Below are positions 8,527 through 18,098 of a stretch of 64,000 bases of DNA, one piece after another. Position 1 is the first letter of the stretch. Each line of letters starts with the position of its first letter. Source of the DNA: Telluribacter roseus (GTDB lineage Bacteria; Bacteroidota; Bacteroidia; Cytophagales; Spirosomataceae); NCBI RefSeq assembly GCF_017355915.2, contig NZ_JAFEUV020000012.1, forward strand, positions 90,214 to 154,213. The letters are read 5' to 3'. Made by a program: the position numbers and the translations under genes. Under the pieces are notes generated by a model, which saw only the letters and a program-made list of their open reading frames with translations, did no database searches and had not been told where the DNA came from.

Positions 8527-9687
8527 TCAGGCGGGTACTTCTTCCTGGTTCGTCTGGCTCTGGTAACGGAAGAATAGGTGCGAAACGGGAATGAACACCA
8601 GCCCTGCAAAAGCAAAAGCCACAAACGACATGCGCAGACCAAAAGCATGAGCCAGATATCCGATCATGGGCGGACCTACCAGCATCCCTACGGTGGCGTA
8701 GGTAGCAATGATAGAAATGGCCATACCGGGGGAGTACTTCCGGGATGAACCGGCCAGCGCGTAGGTCATGGGTACAATGGAGGCCGTACCAAAGCCGGTC
8801 AGTGAGAAGCCTACCATGGCTGTCTCAAATCCGGGAAAGCTTACGGCCATACCGATACCCACCATGATCAGTATGGCGCTCATCAGGTAGGTATTAGGCA
8901 TACCTATTTTTTCGATTATCTTATCCGACATAAAGCGTGAAATTGCCATGCAGACCATGAAGATCAGATAGCCGTAGGTGAATACCTCGACGTTCAGGAC
9001 TTCCCTGAAAAAGATACCGCTCCAGTCGAACATACCTCCTTCGCAGACCGCCGCAAAAAAGATGAGTATCCCCAGGTACAGGATGTAAGGGTCGGGTTTG
9101 CCCAGGATCAGCTTGTTGCCCTCGGTGGTGCGGTCGTTGCGGAGCAGGTAACGGTAGGAGAATGCAGTGACCAGGAAACTAATGGCTGCCACAGCGGCCA
9201 GGTGAGTCTCAATAGATATGTTATTGGCTACCATGATGGTCGAAAAGCCAACGCCGGCGATACCCCCCGTACTCCACAATCCGTGGAAAGACCCAAGTAT
9301 TTTCTTATCAAACTGCTTTTGTAGAGTAATAGCCTGGGTATTGACGGCGATACTGAATATACGCATGGTAAAAGCGAATATACTGATCGCTACTACCAGG
9401 CTGGCGGTACTTTGAGCAAAACCAATCAGGGCTAGGGCTACGGCGTTCAGACCAAAACTGATGGACATGGGTACCCGGCTGTCGTACCGTGCGATCAGCC
9501 AGCCTGAGATGGGCAACCCTATCATGGAGCTGACGGGCATAGCCAGCAGTACCGTACCCATCTCAGCTTCGTTGTAGCCAAAAAAGGTCTTTATAGTAGG
9601 GATTCGGGAGGCCCAGGTTGAAAAACTTACTCCCGATAAAAAAAAGAATATGCTCAGAAATATCCGCTGCTTCGCCTGCAATATCAT
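8527..9687 (-). CDS. Major facilitator superfamily transporter
   Basis: About twelve transmembrane helices in roughly 386 residues, with the MFS-type early signature SGVSFSTWASRIPTIK and a loop motif GWLIARYDSR between helices 2 and 3. I chose the ATG at 9687; an in-frame TTG at 9717 would add ten residues that look non-membrane and less plausible. It lies about 120 bases downstream of the OtnK-type kinase gene on the same strand, so it may import an acid sugar or related carbohydrate. The nearest general resemblance is to YbjJ/fucose-permease-like MFS proteins. Substrate is inferred from context only. Confidence 0.85.
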   Translation of the reverse strand: MILQAKQRIFLSIFFFLSGVSFSTWASRIPTIKTFFGYNEAEMGTVLLAMPVSSMIGLPISGWLIARYDSRVPMSISFGLNAVALALIGFAQSTASLVVAISIFAFTMRIFSIAVNTQAITLQKQFDKKILGSFHGLWSTGGIAGVGFSTIMVANNISIETHLAAVAAISFLVTAFSYRYLLRNDRTTEGNKLILGKPDPYILYLGILIFFAAVCEGGMFDWSGIFFREVLNVEVFTYGYLIFMVCMAISRFMSDKIIEKIGMPNTYLMSAILIMVGIGMAVSFPGFETAMVGFSLTGFGTASIVPMTYALAGSSRKYSPGMAISIIATYATVGMLVGPPMIGYLAHAFGLRMSFVAFAFAGLVFIPVSHLFFRYQSQTNQEEVPA

Positions 9688-9804
9688 ACCTGTCAGATTT
9701 GGATGCAAATTTTCCAATCTAACAATATTACAAGTAGTTTGTCGCAGTGATTATAGTACATTTTTACTATTAAATGGATTAACCCAACTCTTCCCTTTTA
9801 TTAT

Positions 9805-11223
9805 CTAATTTTTCGAAGTTTTGAGTTGTAAATATACGTTGGTCAGGGCTTTGTCGTCCCCCACATTACCCGGGAAAACCACGTAGATCAGGTCGGGATA
9901 CTTACTGTGCGGATCCAGCTTCCAGACCGGTACCCCCGGTATAATCTGACCCAGTACGGTAGCTTTCTGAACACCCAATCCCTTAGTAGCCAAGTCACTG
10001 GATGTAATACCTCCCTTGGCAATCATGAAAGAAGGACGTACCGTCATTCCCTGAACTACCCCAACCAGAAATTCCGAAACCTGGCTGTTGATCTTCAGAT
10101 TACTCTCCACATCCTGGCCTACCTCCAGCTGGCGGCTGGTATGGATGACTACATCGGCCCCCTCCGAAAGCCACTGATCAGCCTGCTGAACAATAGCCTG
10201 GTGGTAGCTGGCGATTTCCTCCGTGGATAGATGCAGTAGTTTTGAAACATCTACCTCTATGGAACGATGGCTGCCCTGGTCAAGCAGGTACTGGAGCTGA
10301 CTGGTGGTTTTGGGTACATACGAGCCTACCACGATCAGGGAGTTACTTGATGATGTAGCTGAATCAAGCTGAGGCACATATGCTTTGCCGGGAGCCATAC
10401 CCGCCCGAATGGGTACAAAGGTGGCGGAGGTACGGTAGATACAGGTCTGACCGGCCTGCTCGGCCATCTGTACCCCCCTGATAAACACTTCGAGGTCCCT
10501 GTTGGAAGTAGCATTGACAATACATACCTGCCCCGGCTGACAGGCCAGCAGCTTCTCACTGACCCGCTGGGGGCCGCCCAGGCGGATATCTTTTAGCGAA
10601 ACCGATACTACCTCTCCGGCCTTTACCCTGCCACCTGTTTTTTCTTCTACCCATTCTCTTAGGTTGGAGTGGCGGTAGCCAAATACAGCATCCCGGGCGA
10701 AAGGCGTTTGGGAAACCGGTACCAGTTCATCCTGTTCTTTGATGTAGTGGATGTCCTCAATCGTGTACCGTCCCCCCTCGACAAAGGCAGGTACTATAAT
10801 GCGGATGGCATCCGTCTGACCCAGTACCCGGGCCATGGCGTCTACCTCAGCCGGAAAGTGTCCGCGCAGGGTGGAGTCGCTCCGACTGATGGTGATGATC
10901 TGCTGCCCGCATATTTCTATGGCCTCCTTAAGATGGCGGCAGATCTCTTCCGTGAGTTGTACCGCAGCGGCTTCGGCCATGCTGCGGGAGTTGGTAAGTA
11001 TGAATAACACCGCGGGCTTCTTACGTAGCTCTTCCACGAGCAGAGGTACGCTCCACTGGGTCAGTACGGTAATATCGTAGGAGGTCTGGGTGCCGGTGGG
11101 ATCGTCATCCAGTACTACGAGGGTTTTACCCGCCTGTTTGAATTCGGCATGTATCTCCGGCAGGAGGTCCTGCCCGTATTCGGGGGGAAGTTGATCCAGT
11201 AGGTCGGTGGAAATAGTACTCAT
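9805..11223 (-). CDS. Four-carbon acid sugar kinase (DUF1537, OtnK/DtnK-like)
   Basis: ATP-dependent kinase that phosphorylates 2-oxo-tetronates or D-threonate in acid-sugar catabolism. The N-terminal domain carries the hallmark LDDDPTGTQT at about residues 38-47 (sugar-binding aspartates). The C-terminal nucleotide-binding part shows MIAKGGITSSD and the terminal VVFPGNVGDDKAL region. The 472-residue length fits the family. It is divergent from a DenD-like dehydrogenase and GntP permease across a 170-base gap, which supports erythronate/threonate use. Whether it is the OtnK (2-oxo-tetronate) or DtnK (D-threonate) type cannot be decided here. Confidence 0.88.
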   Translation of the reverse strand: MSTISTDLLDQLPPEYGQDLLPEIHAEFKQAGKTLVVLDDDPTGTQTSYDITVLTQWSVPLLVEELRKKPAVLFILTNSRSMAEAAAVQLTEEICRHLKEAIEICGQQIITISRSDSTLRGHFPAEVDAMARVLGQTDAIRIIVPAFVEGGRYTIEDIHYIKEQDELVPVSQTPFARDAVFGYRHSNLREWVEEKTGGRVKAGEVVSVSLKDIRLGGPQRVSEKLLACQPGQVCIVNATSNRDLEVFIRGVQMAEQAGQTCIYRTSATFVPIRAGMAPGKAYVPQLDSATSSSNSLIVVGSYVPKTTSQLQYLLDQGSHRSIEVDVSKLLHLSTEEIASYHQAIVQQADQWLSEGADVVIHTSRQLEVGQDVESNLKINSQVSEFLVGVVQGMTVRPSFMIAKGGITSSDLATKGLGVQKATVLGQIIPGVPVWKLDPHSKYPDLIYVVFPGNVGDDKALTNVYLQLKTSKN

Positions 11224-11393
11224 CTTGATAGTCTATAAACAGGTGACTAAGTTAGATGATGATTTTATATTTTCCCTACTTTTAGACCACCTGATGGTGA
11301 CTGCTCCGGGATCAGTAGTAAGTAGAATCCACCGAATGCCGCTTTGAAATATGAAGAACTAAATCGTATTTAAAGTAGCTGAATCCATTCCGT

Positions 11394-12350
11394 ATGCAAA
11401 TAATTATTACCGGTGGTGGAGGTTTTCTGGGTCAGAAACTGGCCAAAGCCTTACTCCAGAGTACCTTGTCCTTTGATGAACTTCTGCTCGTAGACCTGGT
11501 CATGCCCGCCCATCCCGATCAGGATCGTCGCGTAATCTGTCAGCAAGCCGATCTGTCAAAAGAGGGGGCAGTCGAATCGCTTATTACTCCCCAGACTGGC
11601 CTGGTGTACCACCTGGCTGCCATCGTGAGCAGCCACGCCGAAAGTGACTTTGACCTGGGGTACCTGATCAATCTGGACGTAACACGCCGACTGCTCGAAG
11701 CCTGCCGCCGTACCAAAGCCGGTATCCGCTTTGTCTTTACCAGCTCACTGGCCGTCTTTGGCGGCGAACTCCCGGAGGTAGTTACGGATGCCACGGCGGT
11801 TACGCCGCAGTCTTCCTACGGTGCTCAGAAGGCCATGGGTGAGCTACTGGTCAATGACTACTCCCGCAAAGGCTTCGTCAATGGCGTTACCCTCCGGCTG
11901 CCTACGATCTGTGTACGTCCCGGTAAGCCCAATAAAGCCGCTTCTTCCTTTGTGAGCAGTATTATTCGTGAGCCCCTGCAGGGGGAGGAGGCCGTATGTC
12001 CGGTTTCAACGGACTTGTCCCTGTGGTTATCCAGCCCGGCGACCGTCATCCGCAATCTGGTTCACGCGGCTACGGTAGAGGGCTCTTCGCTGGGCAACTG
12101 GCGAACCCTGAACCTGCCGGGCATCAGCGTGACGGTACAGCAAATGCTGGACTCGCTCGAGCGGCAGACGGATGCAGCCACTCTATCCCGGGTACGCTTT
12201 GAACCTGATGAAGCCATCAACCGGATTGTCAGCAGCTGGCCGGGACAGATTGATAACAGCCGGGCGCTCCGGCTGGGCTTTCAGGTCGACTCCGGCTTTG
12301 ACAGCTTCATTACCCAATTCATGGCAAACGACCTGCAAAAGACTCTATGA
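11394..12350 (+). CDS. denD: NAD-dependent acid-sugar dehydrogenase, DenD-like (SDR epimerase family)
   Basis: A 318-residue extended SDR protein with GGGGFLGQ at residues 7-14 for NAD binding and the SYGAQK triad segment (Tyr-x-x-x-Lys). Next to an OtnK-type kinase and a GntP permease, the best fit is D-erythronate dehydrogenase, which makes 2-oxo-D-erythronate. Its stop overlaps the start of the GntP gene by four bases (ATGA), so the two are translationally coupled. The gene symbol rests on context and general similarity; another acid-sugar epimerase or dehydrogenase is possible. Confidence 0.75.
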   Translation: MQIIITGGGGFLGQKLAKALLQSTLSFDELLLVDLVMPAHPDQDRRVICQQADLSKEGAVESLITPQTGLVYHLAAIVSSHAESDFDLGYLINLDVTRRLLEACRRTKAGIRFVFTSSLAVFGGELPEVVTDATAVTPQSSYGAQKAMGELLVNDYSRKGFVNGVTLRLPTICVRPGKPNKAASSFVSSIIREPLQGEEAVCPVSTDLSLWLSSPATVIRNLVHAATVEGSSLGNWRTLNLPGISVTVQQMLDSLERQTDAATLSRVRFEPDEAINRIVSSWPGQIDNSRALRLGFQVDSGFDSFITQFMANDLQKTL

Positions 12351-13804
12351 GTAGCCTTCCAGTGCCCATCGTAGGTCTGGTGGTAGCGGTAGGGGTACTC
12401 ATCTTCCTGGTGTTGCGTACAAGGGTACATGCCCTCATTGCCATGCTCATTGCGGCCAGTATTGCGGGCCTAGTAGGAGGTATGTCGGCCGACAAAACGG
12501 TGTCTGTCATCACCCAGGGGTTTGGTACTACCCTCGGCAGTATCGGTATCGTCATAGGACTGGGCGTTATGATGGGCCGGATCATGGAAGTATCCGGAGC
12601 GGGCGAGCAGATCGCCTACAGCCTGATCAGGTGGTTGGGCAAGCGAAAGGAAGAGTGGGCGATGGTCATTACCGGCTATCTGGTTAGTATCCCCATCTTT
12701 GTGGATTCAGCCTTTGTCATTCTGTACCCCGTTGCCAAGGCCCTGGCACAGCGGAGCCGGCGCTCCCTGCTGACACTGGGGGTAGCTTTGGCGGGGGGAT
12801 TGGTTATTACCCATTCTGCCGTTCCGCCCACTCCGGGGCCGCTGGGGGTGGCGGGGCTGTTCGGGGTGGATGTGGGGTCTATGCTACTGCTGGGTATGGC
12901 CCTGGCTTTACCCTGTGCGGTAGGGGTGGTACTGTATGCCCTCTGGCTCGCCACGAAGTACCCACATTTTGATCATGCGGCGCCGGTGGGTGAAGAGCTG
13001 AAAACCATTCACCAAAACTACCTGCAGGACAGGCAGGAAAAGCCACTACCCGGACTGATGCTATCGTTGCTGCCTATCGTAGTACCTATAGTACTGATCT
13101 TTCTGAAGGCACTGCTGACCACCCTGGCACAACTACCGGGGCAGGAAGGGCTGGCAGAGCAGCCGTTAGTCCAGGTCCTGTACTTTGTAGGTTCACCCAT
13201 TATCGCTTTGTCCATCAGTACCCTGCTGGCTGTGTACACCCTGGTTCCGGAGCTGGATCGGGCCAGTGCTCTGGCCCGGCTGGAAGAAGGTTTGCAATCG
13301 GCCGGAATCATCCTGATGGTGACGGGGGCCGGAGGGGCCTTAGGGGCTGTGGTGCGGGAGAGCGGGGCCGGTAGCCAGCTGGCGGCTCAAGTAGCTGGCC
13401 TGCCTATTTCACCGGTTATGATTCCCTTTATTGTTTCTACGCTGGTACGGCTTATTCAGGGATCGGGTACGGTGGCTATGATTACGGCGGCTTCCATCTC
13501 GGCTCCCATTCTGGCTCAGATACCGGGTGTTAATATGCTGCTGGCCGCTCAGGCGGCGGCCATGGGCTCCCTGTTTTTCAGCTACTTCAACGACAGCCTT
13601 TTCTGGGTAGTCAACCGCCTGATGGGGATTGTTGAGATCCGGCAGCAGCTGGCGGTATGGTCGGTCACTACCACAATAGCCTGGGCCATTGGCGGAAGCT
13701 GCGTTGCCCTGCTCAACCTGTTCGTGGGCTCCGGGGGTACTTTACTAGATCCATTCCTGCCCCTGCTGGTAGCGGGAGTGATCCTGCTGGTGGTGCGCAG
13801 GTGA
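12347..13804 (+). CDS. GntP family gluconate/acid-sugar permease
   Basis: A 485-residue polytopic inner-membrane H+ symporter of the GntP family. Features include repeated hydrophobic helices, the VIPIFVDSAFVIL-type segment following MVITGYLVS, the HSAVPPTPGP loop near residue 155 and the C-terminal FSYFNDSLFWVV motif, all typical of GntP/GntT/GntU permeases. It overlaps the DenD-like gene by four bases. The substrate is inferred to be a C4 aldonic acid such as erythronate or threonate. Confidence 0.9.
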   Translation: MSSLPVPIVGLVVAVGVLIFLVLRTRVHALIAMLIAASIAGLVGGMSADKTVSVITQGFGTTLGSIGIVIGLGVMMGRIMEVSGAGEQIAYSLIRWLGKRKEEWAMVITGYLVSIPIFVDSAFVILYPVAKALAQRSRRSLLTLGVALAGGLVITHSAVPPTPGPLGVAGLFGVDVGSMLLLGMALALPCAVGVVLYALWLATKYPHFDHAAPVGEELKTIHQNYLQDRQEKPLPGLMLSLLPIVVPIVLIFLKALLTTLAQLPGQEGLAEQPLVQVLYFVGSPIIALSISTLLAVYTLVPELDRASALARLEEGLQSAGIILMVTGAGGALGAVVRESGAGSQLAAQVAGLPISPVMIPFIVSTLVRLIQGSGTVAMITAASISAPILAQIPGVNMLLAAQAAAMGSLFFSYFNDSLFWVVNRLMGIVEIRQQLAVWSVTTTIAWAIGGSCVALLNLFVGSGGTLLDPFLPLLVAGVILLVVRR

Positions 13805-13893
13805 TGTCACTGGTGGTTATTAAATTACATAATCCAGCCACTTTCTCATAACTTTTGCACGCACTTCCGGTTTACAGATGGTGTCGTGTAAGA

Positions 13894-14775
13894 ATGAAAA
13901 CTAAAAGTGAGAAAATGAAAAACGGAACCACAAGCACATTCACAGAAACCTTTACCCTGGGTGGCGATCTAACTGTAAACCGGATGGGGTACGGGGCCAT
14001 GCGCATCACGGGAGAAGGGATCTGGGGACCACCCAAAGACCGCGAGGAGTGTATACGGGTACTGAAAAGAACGGTAGAGCTGGGTATAAACTTTATAGAT
14101 ACAGCCGATAGCTATGGTCCCCATGTTTCGGAAGAACTCATCGCCGAAGCCCTGTATCCTTATCCCGAAAATCTGGTAATAGCCACCAAGGGCGGCCTGC
14201 TACGTACCGGCCCGAACCAGTGGCCTGTCAATGCACACCCCGATCACCTGCGCGAAGCGCTGGAGGGAAGCCTCAAGCGTCTGAAACTGGACCAGATCCC
14301 ACTATACCAGCTTCACCGCGTTGATACAAAGGTACCTTTTGAGGAGATTTTTACCTTTCTGCAGAAAATTCAGGAAGAAGGACTGGTTAAGCATATTGGC
14401 CTTTCGGAGGTGTCGGTAGAACAGATCAAGCGGGCGCAGGAGTACATTGAGGTAGTGTCGGTACAAAATATGTACAGTGTCGACAACCGTAAGTGGGAGG
14501 AAGAGCTCAAGTACTGCGAGCAGAACAACATGGCATTTATACCCTGGTACCCGCTGGGTGGAGGTAACGTAGAGGCCATGAACAAACTGGAGCGGATCGC
14601 TCAGAAGCACGGAGCTACGGTACATCAGTTGGCGCTGAGCTGGCTGCTGCACCATTCACCCAACATCCTGCTCATACCGGGTACCTCCAAGGTAAAGCAC
14701 CTGGAAGAAAATGTCAAGGCTGCTTCCATAGCACTGGATCAGGAAGATCTGGATGAATTGAATGGGTTAGGGTAA
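13894..14775 (+). CDS. Aldo/keto reductase
   Basis: A 293-residue (beta/alpha)8 NADPH oxidoreductase. The catalytic tyrosine lies in DTADSYGPH, the lysine in VIATKGG, and the histidine in YQLHRVD. A C-terminal IPGTSKVKHLEEN segment forms the NADP-binding region. The ATG at 13894 is chosen; an in-frame TTG at 13855 adds unlikely residues and a second ATG at 13915 is possible. Most similar in outline to the YajO/AKR13-type 'oxidoreductase' group. It follows the GntP gene by about 90 bases but nothing shows co-transcription. Substrate unknown. Confidence 0.87.
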   Translation: MKTKSEKMKNGTTSTFTETFTLGGDLTVNRMGYGAMRITGEGIWGPPKDREECIRVLKRTVELGINFIDTADSYGPHVSEELIAEALYPYPENLVIATKGGLLRTGPNQWPVNAHPDHLREALEGSLKRLKLDQIPLYQLHRVDTKVPFEEIFTFLQKIQEEGLVKHIGLSEVSVEQIKRAQEYIEVVSVQNMYSVDNRKWEEELKYCEQNNMAFIPWYPLGGGNVEAMNKLERIAQKHGATVHQLALSWLLHHSPNILLIPGTSKVKHLEENVKAASIALDQEDLDELNGLG

Positions 14776-14795
14776 TATTTTGAAGAATAACTACA

Positions 14796-14832
14796 AGAGA
14801 AAGGCCGGATCAAATTCCGGCCTTTCTCTTGT
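14796..14832. terminator. Bidirectional terminator between aldo/keto reductase and subtilase genes
   Basis: AGAGAAAGGCCGG (14796-14808) pairs perfectly with CCGGCCTTTCTCT (14817-14829) around an eight-base loop. It lies between two convergent genes and can serve both. Confidence 0.8.
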
Positions 14833-14852
14833 GCAAATCTATATACTAAGGG

Positions 14853-16319
14853 TTATTTCAGAGTACTAACAGCCCGCAGCGCATTTACGCGGCCATATCC
14901 AAAAAGAGGATCACGACCAGGTTTTCCCAGATCGTCCGACGAAGCTCTTAAAGCGGCTTCCACCCTGGCCGGAGCCATCGGGCCTCCGTTTTTACCGATG
15001 ATCAGCGCGGCTACACCAGCCACGTGGGGAGCTGCCATACTGGTACCTGCCGAAAAAGTGTACCCTCCATACTGACTGGTACTCAGTACCATATCAAAGT
15101 ACCAGAACATATAGGGCTGCAGGCGTGAATCTCCACCCGGTGCCGAGAAGCTAATATCAGAGGTACCAAAGTTGGAGTACGAGGCGATCTGGTCGAGGTC
15201 GGTTTGTGGATCTTCGTACCAGTTGGTAGGTCCCGTAGCCGAAACTGACAGCACATGAGGAAGATTAGCGGGTATCGAAATACCTGATTTATCCTTGTTG
15301 CCATTGATGGCATCATTACCGGCTGCCGCTATCACGGTTACCCCTTTCTGATTGGCATAGCTAATGACACGGCTCATCGCTACCAACAGCTCCTGTACGG
15401 CTTTGGTGTTTGATACTACTGTATCGTCAGAAGGATCATTAGGTGTACCATTATCATCAATGAACTTACCATTTCTGGGGAGGTACGAGCCCAGGCTCAT
15501 GTTAATGATGTCGGCCTTCTGGTCAACGGCGTCCAGGATACCAGCCAGTATCCACGAGAAGGAGCCCCTACCGGAGTCAGAAAGTACTTTGATCAGCTGT
15601 AGCTTTGCCTTAGGGGCTACTCCCACTACACCAATGTTGTTGTCCAGGGCTGCTACAATACCAGCCACGTGGGTACCATGGCTAAACCCCGGATAGTTGA
15701 ACTGTACTCCTTCGTTGGGAACAAAGCTTTTGCTATAGATAATGTTACCAGCCAGGTCCGGATGCATCAAATCGTAGCCGGTATCAAGTATGGCCACTTT
15801 TACACCTTCACCCCGGTGTCCCGATTGCCAGGCAGCATTTGAGTTGATGGCCTTATGCTGCCACTGAAAACCATAATAGGGATTTAAGTTAGGGTTCGTG
15901 GCTGTGGCCTGCACTGCATTCTGCGGATCCTGCAGATCAATGGAATTGGTCGCTTCTATCCATTTGGCGCTTACATCCGGAATGACCGATTTAATGCCGG
16001 GCAGCCGTTCCATTTTGCCGGCAAAATCAGGATCAGCCGAGACAGCCGTAGCTACGCCTATGTTTTTTAACTGGGTACCCATACGGCCTTTGGCTTTACT
16101 TACCTCTGCTTCCAGATTGGATGGTAGTGCATTGGTAGCTGATACAATGATGTAGCTACCCTTTTGAATGATGAAGTCTGACTGAGCAGCCGCGGCTGAA
16201 CGAGCGGCTTTGGTGTTTTGAATAGTTGAGGGGTCCAGATTAGGTTGATCAGTACAACCTGTTCCTAATCCAATTAAAATACTGGCACAAATAAGTGAAC
16301 GAAGTGAAAAGTTTGTCAT
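14853..16319 (-). CDS. S8 subtilisin-family serine protease, probable lipoprotein
   Basis: A 488-residue exported protease. The N-terminus is a signal peptide ending GLGTGC, with Cys22 as probable lipid-modified residue (lipobox-like, though position -3 is Gly). Residues about 50-116 look like an I9-type inhibitory propeptide. The catalytic triad is complete: Asp179 in AILDTGYD, His214 in HGTHVAG, and Ser427 in AGTSMAAPHVAG. No sorting domain follows. It is a single gene, convergent with the aldo/keto reductase and sharing its terminator. Likely acts in the periplasm or on the outer membrane in protein turnover. Confidence 0.9.
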   Translation of the reverse strand: MTNFSLRSLICASILIGLGTGCTDQPNLDPSTIQNTKAARSAAAAQSDFIIQKGSYIIVSATNALPSNLEAEVSKAKGRMGTQLKNIGVATAVSADPDFAGKMERLPGIKSVIPDVSAKWIEATNSIDLQDPQNAVQATATNPNLNPYYGFQWQHKAINSNAAWQSGHRGEGVKVAILDTGYDLMHPDLAGNIIYSKSFVPNEGVQFNYPGFSHGTHVAGIVAALDNNIGVVGVAPKAKLQLIKVLSDSGRGSFSWILAGILDAVDQKADIINMSLGSYLPRNGKFIDDNGTPNDPSDDTVVSNTKAVQELLVAMSRVISYANQKGVTVIAAAGNDAINGNKDKSGISIPANLPHVLSVSATGPTNWYEDPQTDLDQIASYSNFGTSDISFSAPGGDSRLQPYMFWYFDMVLSTSQYGGYTFSAGTSMAAPHVAGVAALIIGKNGGPMAPARVEAALRASSDDLGKPGRDPLFGYGRVNALRAVSTLK

Positions 16320-16767
16320 ACGTGTTACTGGGGTTAAGGTAAAAATTGATTAAAGTTTATATGGTGTAATTGTGATTGCTTTTTTGGCTCACCTCATCCG
16401 GCTCCCTCCAGGTACCTTCCGGGCACATACGGCACTAGTTGAGTAGTTACGGTAGTGACTGGATGTATATATCGAGCGACAAAAAGGTAGGAATTAGTTG
16501 AATAGAATTCACCTCCAGTGACTAAAAATCAACAGGCCACTTAGTGAACGGTTACAAACGGAGTACTTAGGGGTAAACCTGAGCATGTAACCAAGAGCCG
16601 GAAAGAGCTTTCTGTTCCTACTACAAAGACTTTAATTCGGTGGGTAAAGGAACCCGGATAAAATCAATGAGGTTACTCTAGGTACTATCATCATACCTTA
16701 CATAGCATCATACCTTACATAGTGAAATTTGATGATAGGGATTACTACTAATGCTCTCATATAGAAG
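16320..16767. other. Non-coding region upstream of subtilase and LLM genes
   Basis: This 448-base gap lies between divergent genes and must hold both promoters. I see a perfect 17-base tandem duplication near its right end (listed separately) and no convincing coding frame or RNA gene. Confidence 0.5.
16689..16722 (+). repeat. Perfect tandem duplication of 17 bases
   Basis: The unit CATCATACCTTACATAG occurs twice without a gap (16689-16705 and 16706-16722), ending 45 bases before the LLM oxidoreductase start. Replication slippage or a doubled regulatory site are both possible. Confidence 0.9.
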
Positions 16768-17805
16768 ATGGATTTAACTACCCAAAGAACCCATAAGCAG
16801 CTCGCTGATATAGCCATATCTGTACTGGATCTGGCGCATGTGCGCGCTGGCAAAACCCCCGCGGACTCCTTTAAGAACAGTGTTGAACTGGCCCAGCACG
16901 TTGAACAGCTCGGATACAAGCGTTATTGGCTGGCCGAGCACCACAATATGCCCGGTATTGCCAGCTCGGCTACGGTGGTACTCATAGGTCATATTGCCGG
17001 ACAGACCTCTACCATCAGAGTAGGATCAGGAGGTATTATGCTACCCAACCACTCGCCCCTGGTAGTGGCTGAACAGTTTGGGACGCTGGAGTCGCTCTAC
17101 CCGGGACGCATCGATCTGGGCTTAGGACGTGCTCCCGGTACCGATCAGATTACCTCCATGGCCCTGCGGCGCGATATGCGGGGCAACGTTGAACAGTTCC
17201 CCCAGCATGTGCAGGAAATACGGGATTATTTCGGTCCGGCCAATCCGGCGGCGCGGGTAAGGGCCGTTCCCGGTGAAGGGTTGCAGGTACCTATCTGGTT
17301 ACTGGGATCAAGTACCTACGGAGCTCAGCTGGCTGCTATACTGGGTGTACCCTATGCCTTTGCCAGCCACTTTGCACCAACCAACCTCCACGCGGCACTA
17401 AAGGTATATCGTGATACTTTTCAACCATCGGAAAGCCTGGAGAAGCCCTATGCTATGGCCTGTATCAACGTCATTGCGGCCGATACCGACGAGGAGGCGC
17501 ACTACCTGGCTACCTCCCTGTACCAGGCCTTTCTGAACGTCATCCACGGCAAGTCTAATTTGCTACAGCCACCGGTAGAAAGCATGGATGGGCTGTGGGA
17601 TGAGGCCGAGGAGCAGGCGGTATATCAGATGCTGCGCTATACCTTTATTGGTAGCCATCAGACGATAAAAGAAGATCTGCAGAAATTTCTGGATCTGACC
17701 CAGGTAGATGAGATTATGGTCGCTTCGGCGATATATGATCCGGTAGCCCGCCTCCGTTCGTATGAGATCCTGCAGGAGGTATGTAGGGTAACCCAAACCG
17801 CGTAG
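16768..17805 (+). CDS. LLM class flavin-dependent oxidoreductase (luciferase-like)
   Basis: A 345-residue (beta/alpha)8 FMN-dependent enzyme of the bacterial-luciferase superfamily. Family marks are [11 protein letters not shown] near residue 53, [24 protein letters not shown] as two adjoining segments, and the [13 protein letters not shown] loop. This is the MsnO8/YhbW-like group commonly annotated as LLM oxidoreductase. It stands alone, with a tandem repeat upstream and a strong terminator downstream. Substrate is unknown; some relatives cleave small organosulfur or organic ring compounds. Confidence 0.88.
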   Translation: MDLTTQRTHKQLADIAISVLDLAHVRAGKTPADSFKNSVELAQHVEQLGYKRYWLAEHHNMPGIASSATVVLIGHIAGQTSTIRVGSGGIMLPNHSPLVVAEQFGTLESLYPGRIDLGLGRAPGTDQITSMALRRDMRGNVEQFPQHVQEIRDYFGPANPAARVRAVPGEGLQVPIWLLGSSTYGAQLAAILGVPYAFASHFAPTNLHAALKVYRDTFQPSESLEKPYAMACINVIAADTDEEAHYLATSLYQAFLNVIHGKSNLLQPPVESMDGLWDEAEEQAVYQMLRYTFIGSHQTIKEDLQKFLDLTQVDEIMVASAIYDPVARLRSYEILQEVCRVTQTA

Positions 17806-17820
17806 TCAATAAAGTTTTGA

Positions 17821-17876
17821 AAAACAATCGCCTCCAGAACACCGGTTATCTGTGTTCTGGAGGCGATTGTTTTTTC
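17821..17876 (+). terminator. Intrinsic terminator after the LLM gene
   Basis: CAATCGCCTCCAGAACA (17825-17841) pairs perfectly with TGTTCTGGAGGCGATTG (17853-17869), followed by seven T residues. A textbook terminator. Confidence 0.9.
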
Positions 17877-17941
17877 TGTTGGTCAGCTTCTGAAAAACAT
17901 ATCACTCATGTAGTGTAGTCAGAAAATCTACCGTTTGATAA

Positions 17942-17990
17942 TTTTATGCTTATATTAAGTATCTATATATAGCATAAAAGGTTACATTTG
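17942..17990 (+). promoter_or_regulatory. Inverted repeat followed by a -7-like element
   Basis: TTTTATGCT (17942-17950) and AGCATAAAA (17971-17979) are perfect arms around a TA-rich centre. TACATTTG at 17983-17990 matches the Bacteroidota -7 consensus TAnnTTTG. They lie about 330 bases before the next intact gene, directly ahead of the gene remnant at 18099-18261, whose old promoter this may be. Confidence 0.35.
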
Positions 17991-18098
17991 ATTGATTTTG
18001 GATTCTACGTACATGCACCCATTGAGTGTGTGACAGTATTGATCGTTGTTGTAGATATAGGGTAAAGTAAGGCCACCTCAACCTACCTTATCCATAGA

